DNA from: Ureibacillus sp.
GTDB taxonomy: Bacteria; Bacillota; Bacilli; Bacillales_A; Planococcaceae
Direction of reading: 5' to 3'
DNA: 64,000 nt
Assembly (NCBI GenBank): GCA_031178355.1
Contig: JAPSJC010000002.1
Span: 1 to 64,000 of the forward strand
In this document: positions 44,014 through 53,401 of the stretch, piece by piece
Layout of the letters: each line of letters starts with the position of its first letter
Numbering within the stretch: position 1 is the stretch's first letter
Position numbers and translations under genes: made by a program
The notes under the pieces: model-generated
What the model was told of the DNA's origin: nothing
Database searches by the model: none
Seen by the model: the letters and a program-made list of their open reading frames with translations, nothing else

Positions 44014-44924
44014 GTAAAAGTTGGCAAATCACTGTCCCTGGAAGCACCGCGAACTTAGGACCTGGATTTGACTCTATTGGACTTAGTTTATCGCTTTATT
44101 TAACTTTAAAAGTTACAATCCAAGAGCATTGGGAAATTATCCATTTATCTAAGGAGCTTCCTACTAATTTTGAAATTGAGCAGCACCTTATTTATAAAGT
44201 CGCGAATGAGACTGCAGCTCGTTTTAATAGACATATGCCGCCTTGTCGAATTGAAATGTCAAGTGAATTACCATTTGCACGTGGGTTAGGAAGTAGTGCG
44301 GCCGCCATTGTAGCAGGTATTGAACTAGCTAATTTGGCATGTGAATTAAACTTAAGCTTACAAGATAAATGTAATATATCTTCACAAATAGAAGGTCATC
44401 CCGATAATGCAACGGCATCTGTTCTAGGAGGTCTTACGATCTCTGCTATGGATGATGATGGAAATGTGGATACTATTCATATTACCGATTTAGATGCATC
44501 TTTTGTTTTATTTATACCTAATGTTGAATTAAAGACCTCTGAGGCGAGAGGTGTATTGCCACAAAAATTTGACCGATCTTATGGCGTTTTAGCAAGTGCA
44601 AATGCGAATATGCTTGCTTCATCATTAGTTGCAAAGGATTATGTTCGTATTGGTCGTTATATGGAAGCTGATTTGTTTCACGAACCATTCCGTGCTCAGT
44701 TAATCCCACAATACTTTGACATTATCCAAAAGGCAAAAGAGTCTGGTGCATACGGGACAGCCTTAAGTGGCGCTGGTCCAACAATGATTACTATGATTCC
44801 AACGTCTATTGGAAATCAGTTTGTTAATCATATGAAAGAGTTATTCCCATCTCATAATATAATTTTAACTGAAGCGGATCATACTGGTGTTTGTGTTAAA
44901 GAAATACCAGTAGTCTCAAATTAA
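44010..44924 (+). CDS. thrB: Homoserine kinase
   Basis: 304 residues of the GHMP kinase family: [17 protein letters not shown] (9-25), ATP loop [12 protein letters not shown] (about 89-100), and the C-terminal [14 protein letters not shown]. It makes O-phosphohomoserine for ThrC. It overlaps thrC by 4 bases, so they are translationally coupled. Confidence 0.96.
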   Translation: MSKSWQITVPGSTANLGPGFDSIGLSLSLYLTLKVTIQEHWEIIHLSKELPTNFEIEQHLIYKVANETAARFNRHMPPCRIEMSSELPFARGLGSSAAAIVAGIELANLACELNLSLQDKCNISSQIEGHPDNATASVLGGLTISAMDDDGNVDTIHITDLDASFVLFIPNVELKTSEARGVLPQKFDRSYGVLASANANMLASSLVAKDYVRIGRYMEADLFHEPFRAQLIPQYFDIIQKAKESGAYGTALSGAGPTMITMIPTSIGNQFVNHMKELFPSHNIILTEADHTGVCVKEIPVVSN

Positions 44925-44926
44925 AT

Positions 44927-44974
44927 AAAGAGGGTAAATCATGGATCTATACTCCTAATGATTTACCCTCTTTA
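44927..44974. terminator. Bidirectional terminator between thrB and the ZIP gene
   Basis: AAAGAGGGTAAATCAT / ATGATTTACCCTCTTT, a 16-bp stem, with weak T-runs on both sides. Confidence 0.8.
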
Positions 44975-44977
44975 CTA

Positions 44978-45796
44978 TTAAGTTAATAAAACTAAACTAA
45001 TTGCCATCACTGCCATACCTGCAACTACACCATATATTGATAAATGAGTTTCATCATATTTTTTTGCAGCTGGTAGAAGTTCATCCAATGAGATAAATAC
45101 CATGATCCCTGCAACCCCTGCAAAGATAATACCAAACATAACATCATTTAAGAATGGCATTAGAATTAAATAGGCGATTATAGCCCCAGCTGGTTCTGCT
45201 AATCCGGAGAAGAAAGATAATTTAAAAGCTTTTTTCCGAATTCCTGTTGCAAAATATATTGGTATTGCAACAGCGATTCCTTCAGGTATATTATGGATTG
45301 CCACAGCAATGGCAATTGCAATACCAACGTTAGGGTCTTGTATAGCTGACATAAATGTAGCAATACCTTCAGGGAAATTGTGAATTGCAATTGCTAATGC
45401 GGTAAACATACCCATTTTCATTAATTTATCATGATCTATATTTTTTGAGTCTTGTTCTGCTGCATGAACATCTTCAACAGTTTTTACTTCATGAGGATTT
45501 TTGTTTTTTGGAATAAATCGGTCAATAACTGCTATGAATAACATCCCGCCGAAGAAACCTAATATTGTCATCCAATAACCAGTTGTGTCTCCTAGTGCAT
45601 CTGTTAGTGAGTCTTTAGCTTTTACAAAAATTTCCACAAGTGATACATAAATCATCACACCTGCAGAAAAACCTAATGCAACAGATAGAAACTTTTTGTT
45701 TGTTCTAGATGTAAAAAAGGCTATTAAAGCACCAACTCCCGTAGCCAAACCTGCAAACAACGTTAAACCTAAAGCTAAGAGCACATTACCATCCAT
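44978..45796 (-). CDS. zupT: ZIP-family divalent metal transporter (ZupT-like)
   Basis: 272 residues with eight membrane helices. The metal-site helices carry HNFPEGIATF and HNIPEGIAVA. It is the ZupT/GufA type that imports zinc and other divalent ions. No Zur-type operator is apparent upstream. Confidence 0.9.
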   Translation of the reverse strand: MDGNVLLALGLTLFAGLATGVGALIAFFTSRTNKKFLSVALGFSAGVMIYVSLVEIFVKAKDSLTDALGDTTGYWMTILGFFGGMLFIAVIDRFIPKNKNPHEVKTVEDVHAAEQDSKNIDHDKLMKMGMFTALAIAIHNFPEGIATFMSAIQDPNVGIAIAIAVAIHNIPEGIAVAIPIYFATGIRKKAFKLSFFSGLAEPAGAIIAYLILMPFLNDVMFGIIFAGVAGIMVFISLDELLPAAKKYDETHLSIYGVVAGMAVMAISLVLLT

Positions 45797-45826
45797 TTAG
45801 ATTCTCCTCTTTTCATTATACTTTGT

Positions 45827-45855
45827 ATTATATACACAATGTTTCCTTTGTGCAA
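45827..45855 (-). promoter_or_regulatory. Promoter of the ZIP gene
   Basis: On the minus strand: TTGCAC, 17 bases, TATAAT, 30 bases upstream of the start. Confidence 0.75.
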
Positions 45856-45923
45856 CTTTTTTCGCCCAAGTTATTTCTTATTCCCCAATGAAAATTTAAA
45901 ACATTTACAATACTAATTTAGAC

Positions 45924-45950
45924 ATAAAAAAAGCACCTATCTAGGCGCTC
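45924..45950 (-). terminator. Terminator of the PAP2 gene
   Basis: On the minus strand AGCGCCTA / TAGGTGCT with a 2-base loop, then TTTTTTTATG. Confidence 0.8.
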
Positions 45951-45952
45951 TC

Positions 45953-46564
45953 TTAATTTATTATTTTATTTGCACTTCTTTTTCTACGTTCATACCAATA
46001 TATGCAGACCATAAACCAAGTGAACCCTAAGCCCCATCCTGCAATTACATCTGAAGCATAATGATGGTTACCTGTTATACGAGATAACCCCGTTAAGAAT
46101 ACGAGGATAATTACAAAAATCCATACCATCATTGCCGCTTTTTGATTCTTTACCGTTTCTGTTACTATGTATGCAACAATAAATAAATAAAGTAGTCCTA
46201 CCATGGCATGACCTGAAGGAAAACTGAATGATGTCAATTGATCAACTGCATCTGGTCGAGTTCTACCTATCAAATTTTTCATAAGTTGATTTAGTCCATT
46301 ACCCATTCCTACAGCTAATACTACCAACAACATTCCTCTGTAATTACGTTGTTTGAACCATAAATATAAAATACATGTTAAAGCAATACCTACTATTAAT
46401 TTCGTTTCTCCAAAGTAATGGAAAAAAGAAATAAAATTATTCCCGAACAGCAACTCAGTTATTGCTCCATCAAGATAAACAATTGCTCCGTGCTCATAAT
46501 TAACCATTAATGCTAAAAAGATTAGCAATGTTACTCCTGATAATATGTACAACCACTTTCTCAT
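45953..46564 (-). CDS. PAP2-family membrane phosphatase
   Basis: About 203 residues with six membrane helices and the three PAP2 motifs: KNLIGRTRP, PSGH and SRITGNHHYASD. Such enzymes dephosphorylate lipid phosphates such as phosphatidylglycerol phosphate or undecaprenyl pyrophosphate; the substrate cannot be told. Several in-frame starts exist (46600, 46591, 46579, 46564). I use 46564, which has GGGTGA 7 bases upstream and begins at the first membrane helix. Confidence 0.88.
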   Translation of the reverse strand: MRKWLYILSGVTLLIFLALMVNYEHGAIVYLDGAITELLFGNNFISFFHYFGETKLIVGIALTCILYLWFKQRNYRGMLLVVLAVGMGNGLNQLMKNLIGRTRPDAVDQLTSFSFPSGHAMVGLLYLFIVAYIVTETVKNQKAAMMVWIFVIILVFLTGLSRITGNHHYASDVIAGWGLGFTWFMVCIYWYERRKRSANKIIN

Positions 46565-46628
46565 TAAATAATCACCCATTTCAGTTAACATCCTTTCCAT
46601 ATTAGCATATTTAAATATGGTTAGAATA

Positions 46629-46663
46629 TGAAAAAAAGTGTCTTAGGTAGTACTAAGACACTT
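46629..46663 (-). terminator. Terminator of yclQ
   Basis: On the minus strand AAGTGTCTTAG / CTAAGACACTT with a 6-base loop, then TTTTTTC. Confidence 0.85.
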
Positions 46664-46700
46664 AATTAAAATACGATATTATATAGGTCATGATCCTGTT

Positions 46701-46744
46701 TTAAGCTGCCTAGAAACTATAAGATATTATTGGGCAGCTTTTTT
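46701..46744 (+). terminator. Hairpin directly after yclQ, T-run on plus strand
   Basis: AAGCTGCC / GGGCAGCTT stem with a loop of about 21, followed on the plus strand by TTTTTCC. On the yclQ strand the following bases are TTAAAAC, a poor T-run, so it would best stop antisense transcription entering yclQ. Confidence 0.5.
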
Positions 46745-46752
46745 CCAAATAA

Positions 46753-47769
46753 TTATTTTAATTCGTTTAAAATTTCTTGTATTTTAGCTAGCTCAGACTG
46801 TAATCCGCCACCACTTAAGTACCAAAGTGGGCCATCTAAATAGACAATACGATTATCTTTGTAAGCAGTAGTTTGTTTAATAATTTCGTTTTCCATATCA
46901 GACTCAATGTTAGATGTAGCTCCTACTGCAGCAGCAGTACGGTCAATTACAAATAATACTTGAGGATCAAATTCTAAAATCGCTTCGAATCCAAAGTTTG
47001 AACCATGAGATGATGCTTCGATATCAGTTGTAACTGGAACAAATCCATAAATATCATAGATGTACCCGAAACGAGATTCTTTTGCAAAACCTGATAATTT
47101 TCCTTCGTTGTACATTGTTACTAATGTATTATCAAACTCCCCAGCTAGAACTTTTACTTCTTCAATTGCTGCATCAATTTTGGCAACATGTTCTTTAACT
47201 TCGGCTTCTTTTCCAAAGATTTTAGCGGCAATATCAGTTGAAGTTAAGAAAGTATCCCAATAATCATCTTGTGTTGTTCCTACAAAGATTACATTTGGAG
47301 TAATTTCTTTTAGTTGCTCATAGAATGTTGCTTGACGGCCAGAAATAAAGATTACGTCCGGCTCAAGAGCAGCAATATCTTCTAATAATGGAGCTTTTAA
47401 AGTACCAATATTGGCATAATCATCAGATGCATATTTTGAAAGGTGTTCTGGTAAAGCAGAATCCTTTGGAATACCAACGATCCCTTCAACACCTAATGCA
47501 TCGAGTGTATCTAAGAAACCATAATCAAATACAACAATTTTTTCTGGCTTTTGTTCTAAAGTTACATCTTCAAATAAAACTGTGCCTGCTTCTTCACTTT
47601 CAGATGAAGTAGTTGTTGGTGAAATTGTCATAGGATACCCTTCAACAGTTTCTGATGTGTTCTCATTGCTTGTATTAGAATCTTCGTTAGATTCATTCCC
47701 AGAATTACATGCAGCTAATACAAATCCCATTATAGCAAGTATTACCGTGAGCAATTTCAAATTTTTCAT
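46753..47769 (-). CDS. yclQ: Iron-siderophore ABC transporter, substrate-binding lipoprotein (YclQ type)
   Basis: 338 residues with lipobox LAAC (Cys 21), a Ser/Thr/Asn/Glu linker, and two lobes of the periplasmic-binding fold (PEKIVVFDYGFLDTLDALG ... ALEPDVIFISGR). It resembles YclQ of B. subtilis, the petrobactin receptor. It follows yclN-O-P but is separated from yclP by a terminator and has its own Fur-controlled promoter. Confidence 0.92.
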   Translation of the reverse strand: MKNLKLLTVILAIMGFVLAACNSGNESNEDSNTSNENTSETVEGYPMTISPTTTSSESEEAGTVLFEDVTLEQKPEKIVVFDYGFLDTLDALGVEGIVGIPKDSALPEHLSKYASDDYANIGTLKAPLLEDIAALEPDVIFISGRQATFYEQLKEITPNVIFVGTTQDDYWDTFLTSTDIAAKIFGKEAEVKEHVAKIDAAIEEVKVLAGEFDNTLVTMYNEGKLSGFAKESRFGYIYDIYGFVPVTTDIEASSHGSNFGFEAILEFDPQVLFVIDRTAAAVGATSNIESDMENEIIKQTTAYKDNRIVYLDGPLWYLSGGGLQSELAKIQEILNELK

Positions 47770-47820
47770 TATTATTCTCTCCTATCTTTCTCGGTGAAGT
47801 AAAGTATTTTACAACAACAT

Positions 47821-47839
47821 GATAATGATAATCATTATC
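47821..47839. promoter_or_regulatory. Fur box upstream of yclQ
   Basis: GATAATGATAATCATTATC, an exact match to the classic 19-bp Fur box (and to overlapping Bacillus 7-1-7 sites). It lies just downstream of the expected transcription start of the promoter at 47855-47882. Confidence 0.92.
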
Positions 47840-47854
47840 AACTAACTAATTGAA

Positions 47855-47882
47855 ATTATAACAGTTTACAACTAAACGTCAA
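47855..47882 (-). promoter_or_regulatory. Promoter of yclQ
   Basis: On the minus strand: TTGACG, 16 bases, TATAAT, with TGT before the -10 (extended -10). Confidence 0.85.
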
Positions 47883-47920
47883 TACATTTCTCATATTTTT
47901 TAGCAAATGGGTCCTAAATT

Positions 47921-47972
47921 GGAAAAATGATTTAGAAAAGCTTTGAAATGTACATAACTTTTCTAAATCATT
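47921..47972 (-). terminator. Terminator between yclP and yclQ
   Basis: AATGATTTAGAAAAG / CTTTTCTAAATCATT, a perfect 15-bp stem with a loop of 17, then TTTCCAATTT. It starts 4 bases after the yclP stop. Confidence 0.8.
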
Positions 47973-47975
47973 AAA

Positions 47976-48743
47976 TTAAGTATGTGAGTTGAAATAAACA
48001 CAAATACGACAACCGTTTTGTTCTTGTACAGGTATATCCATATCGTAAATTTCTCTTAATGCATCTTGATTAATAATATCATTTGTTGGTCCACTTTTAA
48101 CAACGCTGCCATTCTTTAGTGCAACAATGTAATCGGAATAAACAGAGGCAAAATTGATATCATGAAGAACGATTACAACTGTTTTTCCTAATTCATCCAC
48201 CAATTTACGCAATATTTTCATAATCTGAACTGAATGTTTCATGTCCAAATTATTTAAAGGCTCGTCAAGTAGTATGTAATCTGTATCTTGAGCAATTACC
48301 ATTGCTATAAACGCACGCTGTTTTTGCCCACCAGATAATTCATCTAAAAACTTATCTTGCATCTCTGTTAAATTCATATACTCTATTGCTTGGTCGACAA
48401 ATTGCTCATCTTCCACTGTTAATCGACCTTTAGAATAAGGATAACGACCAAATGAAATCAGTTCACGAACAGTTAAACGCACATTTAAATAGTTTGATTG
48501 TTTTAATATAGATACCCTTTTTGCAAATTGATCGGATTTCCACTTTTTCACATTACTTTTATCAAGTAATACTTCCCCCGTGTCTGCATCTAATAACCTG
48601 CTCACCATCGACAATAGAGTTGACTTACCAGCTCCATTAGGTCCAATAAAAGAGGTAATTGATTTTGGCTGAATCGTTACGGAAACATCATTTACAACAG
48701 GTTTGTTACCAAAACTCTTTGTTAACTTTTTGATTTCAATCAT
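47976..48743 (-). CDS. yclP: Iron-siderophore ABC transporter, ATPase (YclP type)
   Basis: 255 residues. Walker A GPNGAGKST (about 34-42), signature LSGGQKQ, Walker B YILLDEP, and the switch His in IVLHDI. It powers uptake through YclN/YclO. The start overlaps the yclO stop by 4 bases. Confidence 0.94.
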   Translation of the reverse strand: MIEIKKLTKSFGNKPVVNDVSVTIQPKSITSFIGPNGAGKSTLLSMVSRLLDADTGEVLLDKSNVKKWKSDQFAKRVSILKQSNYLNVRLTVRELISFGRYPYSKGRLTVEDEQFVDQAIEYMNLTEMQDKFLDELSGGQKQRAFIAMVIAQDTDYILLDEPLNNLDMKHSVQIMKILRKLVDELGKTVVIVLHDINFASVYSDYIVALKNGSVVKSGPTNDIINQDALREIYDMDIPVQEQNGCRICVYFNSHT

Positions 48744-49696
48744 CCTGCTGCCCTACTTTCTTTCAGTAATAGATAAATAAAGTAAACTCCACCGATAAAG
48801 TTAATAATGACACTTAATGTTGTTTTCATTTCAAAAATATGTTCAACAACAAATTGTCCACCAACTAATGCAATAACACTTATTAAGCCTGCACCCAAAA
48901 TATGTATTGAATGCTTATATGTCACTAAAAACTGATATGAAAGGTTGGCTACAATTAGTCCAAAAAAGGTAATCGGTCCAACTAATGCAGTCGATGTTGC
49001 AATTAATACCGAAGATAAGATTAAAATATTCAAAACTAGACGGTCGTAATTAATCCCTAAGTTAATAGCGTTTTCACGACCCAAGGACATTACATCCAAT
49101 TGACTCATAATACGGAATCCATATAAGAAAGCGATCGCTAAGATTGCTATTGATATATATAACAATTCAACTTTAATATTAGTAAAACTTGCAAACAGTC
49201 GATTTTGTAAGCTTAAAAATTCTACAGGATCGATTAGTACTTGTAAGAACGTAACGAAACTTCCAAGTAAAGTACCTAAAATCATACCAATTAACAATAA
49301 TAAATAAATCGGAAATTTATCTGCTCTAAATAAGAATCGATACAACAGAAGTGCAAACACAACCATTACTACAATAGATGTTGCAAAGTTCAAATATTGG
49401 TTAACTACCCATACCGAAATTGACCCTGCTAAAAAGAATATTAAAGTTTGCACAACTTCATACATAGAATCAATACCCATCACAGATGGAGTTAAGATTC
49501 GATTATGTGTAATGGTTTGGAAAATTACTGTTGAAAATGCAATAGCAAAACCAGTTACAATCATTGCTCCTACTCGCATCATACGTCTCGGAAACGCATA
49601 ATCAAACCCACCCTTAATATCATAAAAACCATATAACAATATAAAAATTACAGCTATAATTGCTAAAATTATAAGCTTTTTAGTATTACCTCGCAT
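48740..49696 (-). CDS. yclO: Iron-siderophore ABC transporter, permease (YclO type)
   Basis: 318 residues, FecCD/BtuC-type permease with 9-10 membrane helices (ALVGPITFFGLIVANLSY is the conserved coupling region). It pairs with YclN to form the membrane channel. It overlaps the end of yclN by 11 bases. Confidence 0.93.
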   Translation of the reverse strand: MRGNTKKLIILAIIAVIFILLYGFYDIKGGFDYAFPRRMMRVGAMIVTGFAIAFSTVIFQTITHNRILTPSVMGIDSMYEVVQTLIFFLAGSISVWVVNQYLNFATSIVVMVVFALLLYRFLFRADKFPIYLLLLIGMILGTLLGSFVTFLQVLIDPVEFLSLQNRLFASFTNIKVELLYISIAILAIAFLYGFRIMSQLDVMSLGRENAINLGINYDRLVLNILILSSVLIATSTALVGPITFFGLIVANLSYQFLVTYKHSIHILGAGLISVIALVGGQFVVEHIFEMKTTLSVIINFIGGVYFIYLLLKESRAAG

Positions 49697-50639
49697 ATGC
49701 TTTCCCCCTAAATAACATAATTAAGAAGATCGCACTGCCAATTACTGCAACTGTTACATTGACAGGAATTTCATATGGATACACAACTACCCGTCCAATA
49801 ATGTCACAGATTAGTAGAAATACAATTCCTAATACTGCAGTATGTGGGATAGTTTTTCTTAAATTATCTCCTAAATATAGAGAAACAACATTCGGTACAA
49901 TTAGTCCTAAAAACGGAATAACACCAACCGTTAGTACTACAGTAGTTGCAATGATGGCTACTAAAATTAATCCGATATTTAATACCCACTTATAGCTTAA
50001 TCCAAGGTTTTTGGCGAAATCTTCTCCCATACCTGCTACTGTGAACTTATTCGCATACAAATACGCTAGTATAATGGCTGGGATACTTAAGTAAAGCAAC
50101 TCATATCGACCTGCGATAATTAATGTGAAGCTTCCCATTAACCAAGAATTAATATTCTGTATTAGATCGCCTTCATAGGCAAAAAATGTTGTAATCGAAG
50201 ATAATATATTTCCATACATAATACCAATTAACGGTACAAAAATAACATCTTTAAATTTGATACGATTTAAAATCTGCATAAACAGCAAAGTACCTGCTAA
50301 AGCAAAGGCAAAACTAAATAATACCTGTTGCGTATATGTTGCATTAGTAAACAGTAACATCGAAATGAGTATCCCTAACTTGGCAGCATCTAAAGTTCCT
50401 GCTGTGGTAGGAGAAACGAATTTGTTTCGACTTAAACTTTGCATAATTAAACCTGCTATACTCATCCCAGCACCAGCTAAAATTATAGCTAAAAGCCTTG
50501 GCAATCGACTGATTAAGAAGATTTGTGTTTCTTGAGAATCCCAATCTAGCAAATCGCTTGGTTTAATATCAATTGCTCCAATAAAAAGTGAAACAATTGA
50601 AAGGATGATAGCTGCTATAATTAACATCCACAATCTCAT
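49686..50639 (-). CDS. yclN: Iron-siderophore ABC transporter, permease (YclN type)
   Basis: 317 residues from the ATG at 50639 with GGGGA 5 bases upstream; the open frame extends to 50762 but that part covers the promoter and Fur boxes. FecCD-type permease: LIMQSLSRNKFVSPTTAGT and PFLGLIVPNVVSLYLGDN match B. subtilis YclN closely. It is the first gene of the permease-ATPase operon. Confidence 0.92.
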   Translation of the reverse strand: MRLWMLIIAAIILSIVSLFIGAIDIKPSDLLDWDSQETQIFLISRLPRLLAIILAGAGMSIAGLIMQSLSRNKFVSPTTAGTLDAAKLGILISMLLFTNATYTQQVLFSFAFALAGTLLFMQILNRIKFKDVIFVPLIGIMYGNILSSITTFFAYEGDLIQNINSWLMGSFTLIIAGRYELLYLSIPAIILAYLYANKFTVAGMGEDFAKNLGLSYKWVLNIGLILVAIIATTVVLTVGVIPFLGLIVPNVVSLYLGDNLRKTIPHTAVLGIVFLLICDIIGRVVVYPYEIPVNVTVAVIGSAIFLIMLFRGKAYAR

Positions 50640-50677
50640 TTTTATCCCCATGTCTAACTTATTCTCAGAGTTACTAT

Positions 50678-50692
50678 TGAAAATGATTCTCA
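50678..50692. promoter_or_regulatory. Fur box 1 of yclN
   Basis: TGAAAATGATTCTCA, two mismatches from the Bacillus 7-1-7 consensus TGATAATNATTATCA, downstream of the promoter. Confidence 0.75.
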
Positions 50693-50710
50693 ACTCGAGT
50701 TCATTATTCA

Positions 50711-50739
50711 TTATAAGCACAAAATACAGAAAAATCAAT
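50711..50739 (-). promoter_or_regulatory. Promoter of yclN-yclO-yclP
   Basis: On the minus strand: TTGATT, 17 bases, TATAAT. It is flanked by Fur boxes on both sides. Confidence 0.82.
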
Positions 50740-50747
50740 ATACAATT

Positions 50748-50762
50748 GAGAATGATAATCAA
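50748..50762. promoter_or_regulatory. Fur box 2 of yclN
   Basis: TGAGAATGATAATCA, two mismatches from TGATAATNATTATCA, just upstream of the -35 box. Centre-to-centre distance to box 1 is 70 bases. Confidence 0.78.
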
Positions 50763-50942
50763 TATGAATGTTACTATTTACCTATGTTTATGCTACAATA
50801 TTTAAGTAAAATTTTTTATTAAGACTTCCTTCACTTTCTATGCGTACTTTTTTAGTTATCTCTAATAGAAAAGTATTATATATGAAGGGGTTTTTAAGTA
50901 TTATGTAATTTTATAAATAATTGAATTGATATTATACAAAAT

Positions 50943-50971
50943 AAAAAAGTCCCCTTTAGGAGACCTTTCCA
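50943..50971 (-). terminator. Terminator of the DUF6612-like lipoprotein gene
   Basis: On the minus strand GGTCTCC / GGGGACT (with G-T pairs), loop TAAA, then TTTTTATTTT. Confidence 0.75.
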
Positions 50972-50984
50972 ATAAATGATAAAA

Positions 50985-51845
50985 TTATAATTCTACGGCA
51001 GTATCAAGAACTTCCTGTGGCACTTCAATTGTATTAATCTCATTAATATTCGAAAAGCCCATTGTAGTGTTCATTACTACTGTTTCACCTGATGTTGATT
51101 CAACCATTTCCATAAGCATTGTAATTTCTTCAGTATCAAAAGTTTCTTTATTAATTAAAAGTACATATTTCATATCTTTAAATTCAATACTTTCAAGGAT
51201 TGCCTGATCTTCTGTTGGAATTGCACCAGAATTAAGTGCTTGCTCCATTACAAAATCGTTAAATTTTTCATCCGATGCATCAAGGGTTAAGATATATTGG
51301 GCACCATTTTGTTCGAAAGTAAAATCTTCAATAAATGATTGGAGCATAGCTAATTGTTGAGAAGCATCTGCTTGCTCAGCAGTTTCACCCATCAATTGTT
51401 CGTAATTTTCATTCGGTAGTTTCATCCAAGTAGCTGACATTTCGTCAAACATAAAGAAACCATCTTCAACTAAATACATTTCATAGCCCATAGGTGTTTC
51501 TTCACCAGTAGATGGATCAGCCATTGTTGAAATGCCCTTTGCATACATAGCAATTGGATTCATAGTCATATCCATAGTCATATCACTTTGAATAGTGATT
51601 TCTTGATCACCACTAGTAATTACTTGTTCCATAGAAACTTCTGATGTAAGACTCTTTATCTGATTTTGTCTATCCATTGCGTTTTGATAGACTTCTTCTA
51701 ATGTTAATTCGGATATTTTTGGTTCTTCTGCAGTTTCTTTCGAAGTATTCTCTTCTTTTTCTACTGGTGTTGCTGTGCTATTACATGCTGTTAATACTAA
51801 TGCAAATAAGCATACGAACAATAAGGTTGTCCATTTTTTCATCAT
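50985..51845 (-). CDS. Lipoprotein of the DUF6612/LppX type
   Basis: 286 residues from the ATG at 51845, with GAAAGGA 6 bases upstream; a TTG at 51869 is in frame. Signal peptide with lipobox VLTAC, a Glu/Lys/Thr linker, then a beta-rich domain with a Met-rich stretch (SDMTMDMTMNPIAM). The layout is that of Firmicutes lipoproteins with a LolA/LppX-like fold, often several per genome. Ligand unknown. Confidence 0.8.
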   Translation of the reverse strand: MMKKWTTLLFVCLFALVLTACNSTATPVEKEENTSKETAEEPKISELTLEEVYQNAMDRQNQIKSLTSEVSMEQVITSGDQEITIQSDMTMDMTMNPIAMYAKGISTMADPSTGEETPMGYEMYLVEDGFFMFDEMSATWMKLPNENYEQLMGETAEQADASQQLAMLQSFIEDFTFEQNGAQYILTLDASDEKFNDFVMEQALNSGAIPTEDQAILESIEFKDMKYVLLINKETFDTEEITMLMEMVESTSGETVVMNTTMGFSNINEINTIEVPQEVLDTAVEL

Positions 51846-52009
51846 TTTCAATCCTTTCAGGCTATCCAATAATTGATAGATTCAATTTAGCGCTCGAAAA
51901 AACTAAATCTATTTCCACCCAAAGCCATTATATTTTAAATGATGGGGTTTATTACATAGGCAAAAAGAATCCATTTTTTTACATAGGCAATTAGTATAGA
52001 TTTTCTATA

Positions 52010-53296
52010 TTAACTTAATACATATTCCTCATACTTTTTGTAGTCCGATTCTTTTATTTCTACCATTAATAGCGTCCCATTTTCATCATATTCAGTCGAA
52101 AATACTGTTGCACTAGCATTTAAATAAGATACAATATCTCCTCTGTCAAACGGAATTAACATTTTGCATTTCGTATAATTAGAAAAAATTCTTTGTCTAA
52201 TCATCTCTAATAATTGATCTAAACCACTGGCTTCTTTAGCAGAAATCCATATATTATTCCCACTAACTAAAGGATAATTAACATTAGCCTGATCAGATTT
52301 GTTGTAAACATAAATTGTAGGAACATCTATAACTTCAATGTCCTTTAAAGTATTGTTCGTAACATCCATCATAAATTGATATTCCTCGTTGGACACATCA
52401 ACAACATGAAGTAATAAATCCGAATTTTTGGCTTCTTCCAATGTAGAACGGAAGGCCTTTACTAAATGATGGGGTAATTTACTAACAAATCCTACTGTAT
52501 CGGTCAATAAAAAAGATTTATTATCCTCTAATTCAATATTCCTAACTGATGTTTCTAAAGTAGCAAACAACATATCCTTTTCAAATACTTGTTTATTATT
52601 ATCTTGGCCTAACTTTTGTAACAATTGGTTCATAATCGTTGACTTACCTGCGTTTGTGTAACCTACTAAAGAAACGACAGGAACTTCATTTTTTTTACGC
52701 TGTTTTCTTTGGGTTTCACGTTGCTCTTTCACTACTTCTAAATCTTTTCGAAGTTTAGCGATTTGATCTTCAATTTTACGGCGATCTAGCTCTAACTTAG
52801 TTTCACCAGCTCCACGGTTCCTAAATCCTCCGCCTGTACTACCACCTTGTCGTGATAATGAGGCATGTAAGCCAACTAGCCTCGGTAACATATATTGAAG
52901 TTGGGCTAATTCTACTTGCATCTTAGCTTCACGTGTTTTTGCACGCCTTTCGAAAATGTCTAATATTAACATCGTGCGATCTATCACTTTACTATCCAAA
53001 TCACGCTCTAGATTACGAATTTGAGAAGGGGAAAGCTCATCATTAAATATGACTAAATTTGCCCCTGATTCATCATAAAACCTTTTGATTTCTTCTATCT
53101 TACCGGTCCCTACATAATGAGAAGGAGTAACACGATCTAAGTTTTGTGTAACAGTTCCTACAACTTCTACATTAAGGGCTTTCGCTAGTTCAGCCAATTC
53201 AACCATTGAATAGTTGAAATTCGAATTACTTTGAATATTAACCCCAACTAGTATTCCTTTTTCCACTAGAACTTCTATCTCTTTCATCCCACTCAC
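52010..53296 (-). CDS. hflX: Ribosome-associated GTPase HflX
   Basis: 428 residues from a GTG start with GGAGG 7 bases upstream. N-terminal HflX domain (THYVGTGKIEEI-like SHYVGTGKIEEIK), glycine-rich RQGGSTGGGFRNRGAGE, G1 GYTNAGKST, G3 DTVGF, G4 NKSD. HflX binds the large subunit and splits stalled ribosomes, for example in heat stress or antibiotic exposure. Confidence 0.95.
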   Translation of the reverse strand: MSGMKEIEVLVEKGILVGVNIQSNSNFNYSMVELAELAKALNVEVVGTVTQNLDRVTPSHYVGTGKIEEIKRFYDESGANLVIFNDELSPSQIRNLERDLDSKVIDRTMLILDIFERRAKTREAKMQVELAQLQYMLPRLVGLHASLSRQGGSTGGGFRNRGAGETKLELDRRKIEDQIAKLRKDLEVVKEQRETQRKQRKKNEVPVVSLVGYTNAGKSTIMNQLLQKLGQDNNKQVFEKDMLFATLETSVRNIELEDNKSFLLTDTVGFVSKLPHHLVKAFRSTLEEAKNSDLLLHVVDVSNEEYQFMMDVTNNTLKDIEVIDVPTIYVYNKSDQANVNYPLVSGNNIWISAKEASGLDQLLEMIRQRIFSNYTKCKMLIPFDRGDIVSYLNASATVFSTEYDENGTLLMVEIKESDYKKYEEYVLS

Positions 53297-53361
53297 TGAT
53301 TTTCCTCCACATATCAAGTTATTATTTTTTCCATCATTTTATATTATATCCTCATATTTAT

Positions 53362-53394
53362 AAATAAAGACCCGTAACATTGTTACGGGTCAAC
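53362..53394 (-). terminator. Terminator of putP
   Basis: GACCCGTAAC / GTTACGGGTC stem with a 3-base loop, followed on the minus strand by TTTATTTAT. Confidence 0.85.
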
Positions 53395-53401
53395 GATTAA
53401 A

